Source: Sclerodactyla briareus
Taxonomy: Eukaryota > Echinodermata > Holothuroidea > Dendrochirotida > Sclerodactylidae
Assembly (NCBI GenBank): GCA_026419785.1
Contig: JAODTK010005398.1
Span: 228,013 to 292,012, forward strand
Direction of reading: 5' to 3'
Length of the DNA stretch: 64,000 bases
Within the stretch, counting starts at the first letter, position 1. The number at the start of each line of letters is the position of its first letter. Positions 59,966 through 64,000 of this stretch are shown here, in pieces. Made by a program: the position numbers and the translations under genes. The notes beneath the pieces are model-generated. The model did not search any database. It was given only the letters and a program-made list of their open reading frames with translations, and was not told the DNA's origin.

Positions 59966-60186
59966 CCCCCCCCTCCCCCGCTGGAGCATGTTGGGATTGG
60001 CGAACACACGCCCAAAAAATGGTTTAGAATAGTTATAAACTGAATAAATTTGTGAGGGTGAGGCCATAATGTCTCTGAGGGAATTTGCTCAGGTATGTCA
60101 CAAACAAGAGAACTGTGCAGTTGTTTCATTCTGTTTTAAGCGCGTCATGAGCACATTTATTGTAGGATGGATTCGTGCACTAAATA

Positions 60187-60212
60187 CGTTATTATTATTA
60201 TTATTACTTTAT

Positions 60213-60249
<37 letters not shown>

Positions 60250-60285
60250 TTTTATGTTATATTATGATTATTATTATTATTATTA

Positions 60286-60322
<37 letters not shown>

Positions 60323-60362
60323 TATTATTTTTCTTATTACTATTGCTATTACTATTATTAGT
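60187..60362 (+). repeat. (ATT)n microsatellite
   Basis: Long interrupted ATT/TTA repeat. The hydrophobic open frame across it (leucine, isoleucine and tyrosine runs) is an artefact. Confidence 0.95.
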
Positions 60363-60602
60363 ATTGGAAAATTTTAAGCCATCAGATGTAATGTGGAAGA
60401 ATGTTATTCCCCTGTTTATAACATGTGGTGGACTAGGTACCGGTATGTCTTAAACATATTATCCACACTTGACGGGCTAGAGTTTCTTCTAGACGCACTT
60501 GTAAAAACGTTATCACAGTTACCTTGCTCTCTGGGATAGAGACTATAAATTGCTTTCCATTATTATTTTATGCTGATTTGATGATGAATGATTTGATGGA
60601 TG

Positions 60603-60635
<33 letters not shown>

Positions 60636-62030
60636 ATTAGTATTATTATCATCACTTTTATCACTATTATTACTATTGTCACCTTATTATCTATTAATCA
60701 CTATTTTACTAGATTATCTCATACTAGTTGGTGTTGTATGGGAAAAGCATTTTTTTTTATCTGCAGGAATGTAGGCCTAAGTAGTAGTTACTAACATATT
60801 CTGCAAGGGCAACGGTTTTACAAAATCACAACTTCGGACCGTTCAGCGCTCCGTCCGGTAAACCTCCTCGCTGGAAATCATTGTCTATTCCTCGCATGAA
60901 CAACATATAGGGTCAGACAAGGGCTGAGAATGCAATACCTCACTCATCTCCCCCACTCACTCACTCACTCATACCATCATCTGTGTCACTCCAAGCAAAG
61001 CGAATTTGTTCATCCAGGCAATGCGCAAATTTTCCACAGTGACTGTATATGACCTATGAATTAGGCGCGGACAGAGTGAGCTGGAGAATGTGTGTATTCC
61101 AAATCCTAAAAGAGGCTGCCATAAATGGTTTGAATAGCATATTCCTATGCCTCTTTATTAAATTCCCCAACATAAAAATGGAGCCGGAAAAAAATTGCAA
61201 AAAAATGTGGATCACTCTAACACATTGTGAAAAACAATTGCATAGCCGCATCTGGATAAAGAGCACTTGAGATCCAAAGGATCGACAGTGATTACTATCA
61301 GACTAATAGTGCTGTAGTGAGTCAATTACAGGGATTCGAGGAGTCCGAGTTCGAGTCTACATGAGTCATTATTCTACATTATTATTTATTAGCTCCCGTG
61401 ACCTAATTCTATGTTGTCAGTGGAGCATATTATCTCGGCCGGGGATGTTTGCTGGCAAGAGGAACCTGTTTACTGTTTCCATCGGGAGAAACAAAACAGT
61501 GTCAAATATGTACACCCCATCAAATCTAGGGTAACTTTGCTCGGCTCGCTGACACAGGAATATATTTATTATATAATATATAATTATACATCAAATAACT
61601 GACAATAAGTTTGACTCCTATTCCAAAAGTCCCTTAATTGCTCATTCCTTCTTCATGCTCCCCCCCTCTTCTCTCCATAAATACCCAAGTTTGAATAGTT
61701 TTAATCGCTCAGTCAACTCACCCTCTTGACCCAAATCCCACAACTTCTTGTCTAATCCCCCTTACAGCCCGGATTCTTTGCCTTTAAAATAATGTCCTTC
61801 CATAATTCATTGTATTTTTCTTTCCAAGCCGCCAGGACATGCCACCCTCCCCCCCCCCTGCCAGGCAGCAACACACCCTCCCCTCCTCCCTCCCCCGCCT
61901 CCCCCACACACACCAACAACCGATCCCCACGCAGCAGTTGAGGATGTCCCAAAAGTTGATTTTTAAGAAACCTCATAAGTGGTCCCAGTCCCCAGGCAAA
62001 GAAAAGGAAAGAAAAAATGGTACAGTATTT
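60363..62030. other. No gene; second ATT tract
   Basis: A second (ATT)n tract lies at 60601-60680. Short ctcactcactcactcat repeats lie at 60954-60972 and C-rich patches at 61845-61905. Nothing coding is recognised. Confidence 0.5.
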
Positions 62031-62910
62031 TTTGAAGGTCTAATCAATCACCTAATCAATTGGTTGGGTAAGAGAGGGTTTGCTTTGGGCAGCTTACAAC
62101 AGCACAATTGTCACAGGAGCGCTGGTTTACTCGTTCCTCGTGCTTCAATTTCTAACGGAAGCTTTTTAATATGATGGAATTCCACTCAAATTCCTGAACA
62201 TCAAACACATCATATCCAGAAAATGTTAACGGACCATACCATATGAGTTTGGCGAAATTTTACCAAGTTTGAAATTTGAATAGATTTTTTTTTTTGGGGG
62301 CAATAGGCACATACAATGACCTCTACTAACCCCATCTGTACCTTCAAAATGATCAGGATCAAGGTGTATCACATCTACAAGTTTTGTGGAAACCACATCT
62401 TTCAAATTGGCATAAATTATTGCAATTAAACACATTAACTGACCTCCAGTGACCCCGACTTCACTTAAATTACCGGGAACCATGGTAGACAAATCCACCA
62501 AGTTTTGCATAAATTATGCAAGTTAGACCACTTAATTAGCCATATTTTAGTCTAAAAATCTATCAGTTAAATCTACCTGTCCTCCATGTCCTACATGCAA
62601 AACTACATCACTGTAGAAAATACGGTTCTTGCGTAGTCCTGCTCACGAGCTTAAACAATAATTTACATAAAATATCTAATTACCCAACTTAATTAGATGA
62701 TTTGGCTGCCCAAAATCTATCAGATCGTGTACACCGGTGCTACCACAAATTTCGAATTTCGTCATAGTCCGACCTCACGGTTTACCGGTGAAGAAATCCT
62801 CTAACGAGAAAGTGTTAACACTAATACCACACAACCGACACACGCACACCCGCCATAGTGACCACTATGTTCTCTTCTTTGAATTTCATTCAGGCGAGAC
62901 AAAAATCGAA
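62030..62910 (+). repeat. Interspersed non-coding repeat, copy 2
   Basis: Matches 37150-37890 throughout (caattggttgggtaagag, ggcgaaattttacca, ctgtaccttcaaaatgat, tctacctgtcctccatg, cagatcgtgtacaccgg). It is longer by about 140 bp, with extra blocks near 62125-62200 and 62400-62490. The two copies help define the limits of this unclassified family. Confidence 0.8.
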
Positions 62911-63059
62911 AATATGCCATAACAAACATGCAGTAGAAGGAAGAATTGTATGGTGGTGGAGGATGGAGCTTAAGAAACAATGGGATTTAGTCTTACATGC
63001 GTGTCGTGCTTTCATTGTGTCGTCGATTGATGTCGACTTGGGAAAGGCAGAAGGGTAAA

Positions 63060-63450
63060 AAAGAACGGAAAGCTAAAGGAGCAATATCCTATCCTTAGAA
63101 TATGATACGTTATAATGCTGATCTTTGAGGGTGTTGTGCCATTGAGCAGGAGCATTGTCCAACAGTCTTTTAAAACTTAAAAATTTGAGTTTTTTTTGTC
63201 GTTTTCAAATCTCGATTCAGGGAATTCCATAAGTTAACACCGGCTCCCCCGGATTTTTTTTTTTCTTCTTCATTCCGGACGCGTTTCTTGAAAATACGGG
63301 TTTGTCAACATATGTCTATTTTCGCGTATTGAAATTATGAAACGATAATTCGTACAATAAATTTTCGAAACACCTGGAAAGGGTGCCATTATGAAACTTA
63401 TACAAAACTCTCGACAGCACCTCTCTGAAGCCTGTCTAGTGACATCAACG
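63060..63450 (-). mobile_element. LINE C-terminal fragment
   Basis: Minus-strand frames give PYFQETRPE, then GGAGVNLWNSLNRDLKTTK, resembling the YGKRxxxxxGAxLWNSLPxxLK block at the end of many LINE ORF2 proteins. Frames are broken. It lies in opposite orientation to the RT fragment that starts at about 63480. Confidence 0.5.
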
Positions 63451-63479
63451 GCTGTTCTCAGAACAAACTGAATTAAATT

Positions 63480-64000
63480 ATGACAGACAGAGGCTAATGC
63501 TGATTCGATCTCCTCGCTTCGATACCTCGCCGGTTACCATCCACAATATTCATGTGGGTACATCATCAGTCGAACTTACCGATTCCGCCAGACTCGGGTT
63601 ACATTTGAACAGCAACTTAACTCTTCCAGACCACCTCACCAATACTGTCGCTCGGTCACTCTTCCGTGAAATTGTTTCACCTCAGGAAATTCCTTGTCGG
63701 AGAAATCTTTGTATCATCACTCATGCAGTCTCCACGGCAAAACTGGATTTCGGGAATTCACTCTTATATGGACTTCCCGAGAATCAAATCAAGCTGCTTC
63801 AACGCACGCAGAACACTGCCGCCCGTATCATAACATAACCCTTCCGAGGAAGTTTGACCATATAACACCAGTTTCTATGCGATTTACATTGTTTACCCTT
63901 CCCTTGTATACAATCCCTTTCAAAAATCATCAGAGGACTTACAGGCCCTCAAGGGTTTGGCACCTCCGTACCTCGAGAGCATGATCGACCGCCGACTTAC
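63480..64000 (+). mobile_element. LINE RT C-terminal region, running off the window
   Basis: The frame from 63497 gives VELTDSARLGLHLNSNLTL, a degraded REIVSPQE stretch, then AKLDFGNSLLYGLPENQIK and LLQRTQNTAARIIT. These are the conserved CR1/Jockey C-terminal blocks (SARNLGV..DSNLT, SRLDYCNSLLYGLP, LQRVQNAAARL). Another frame then gives KFDHITPVSMRF, and after it sequence matching the LAPPYLESM block near 63957-63985. Frame changes indicate an inactive copy. Confidence 0.85.

Noticed and set aside
60069-60377. Hydrophobic, membrane-like open frame
   Set aside because: Produced by translating an ATT microsatellite.
1-64000. Retroviral, LTR, Polinton or other capsid-bearing elements
   Set aside because: I saw no paired long terminal repeats and no integrase, protease, capsid or envelope motifs; the RT pieces present are all of non-LTR type.

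Overview
This is a eukaryotic, intron- and repeat-dominated window with no operons, no bacterial gene structure and no complete protein-coding gene. The best guess for the source is a marine invertebrate, probably a deuterostome (echinoderm, hemichordate or amphioxus grade). The reasons are several CR1/Jockey-like LINE reverse transcriptases, tRNA-derived SINEs with AGCGC-type tails, hAT-like elements flanked by long G or C runs, and immunoglobulin and TIR-type receptor exons. The phylum is an inference. The sequence looks like unpolished long-read data: near-identical repeat copies differ mainly by one-base indels, and most host-type exons show frame slips.

Host genes. Coding signal is sparse and consists of isolated exons. 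The clearest are an I-set immunoglobulin exon at 16154-16464 (+) and a TIR-domain exon of interleukin-1-receptor type at 20368-20689 (-). Further Ig-like exons lie on the plus strand at 24677-24896, 27929-28039, 39490-39700 and 40331-40410. They could belong to one stretched gene or to several Ig or Ig-TIR receptor genes or relics. Plus-strand Ig and minus-strand TIR means they cannot all be one transcript as assembled. Candidate tail or mini-exons (15404-15620, 18939-19308, 49186-49224) are weak.

Repeats, left to right. 1.9-8.0 kb is a tandem duplication whose first copy carries a 1.26 kb hAT-like insertion absent from the second. 9.4-13.9 kb holds two copies of one element; the first contains a 2.1 kb array of about 310-bp repeats that the second lacks. 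12.3-12.7, 15.9-16.1, 18.0-18.3, 23.5-23.8, 44.95-45.2 and 53.1-53.5 kb are tRNA-derived SINEs. 19.4-20.0, 25.2-27.1, 35.2-35.7, 36.3-37.1, 43.2-44.1 and 63.1-64.0 kb are LINE fragments. 20.9-21.2 kb encodes the C-terminal dimerisation region of a hAT transposase. 31.5-32.9 and 47.5-48.2 kb are diverged tandem arrays. 40.8-46.8 kb is a second duplicated segment, with a LINE present in only one copy. 37.9-39.4 and 56.9-59.8 kb are hAT-like elements, the first with a nested 178-bp MITE. Six scattered copies of a small MITE share inverted ends and a TGACGTCA-like core.

The most interesting items are the Ig/TIR receptor exons, the MITE family with the CRE-like core, and the satellite array captured inside one copy of a transposon. 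I saw no rRNA, no credible tRNA gene, no CRISPR array, and no retroviral, LTR or Polinton element.
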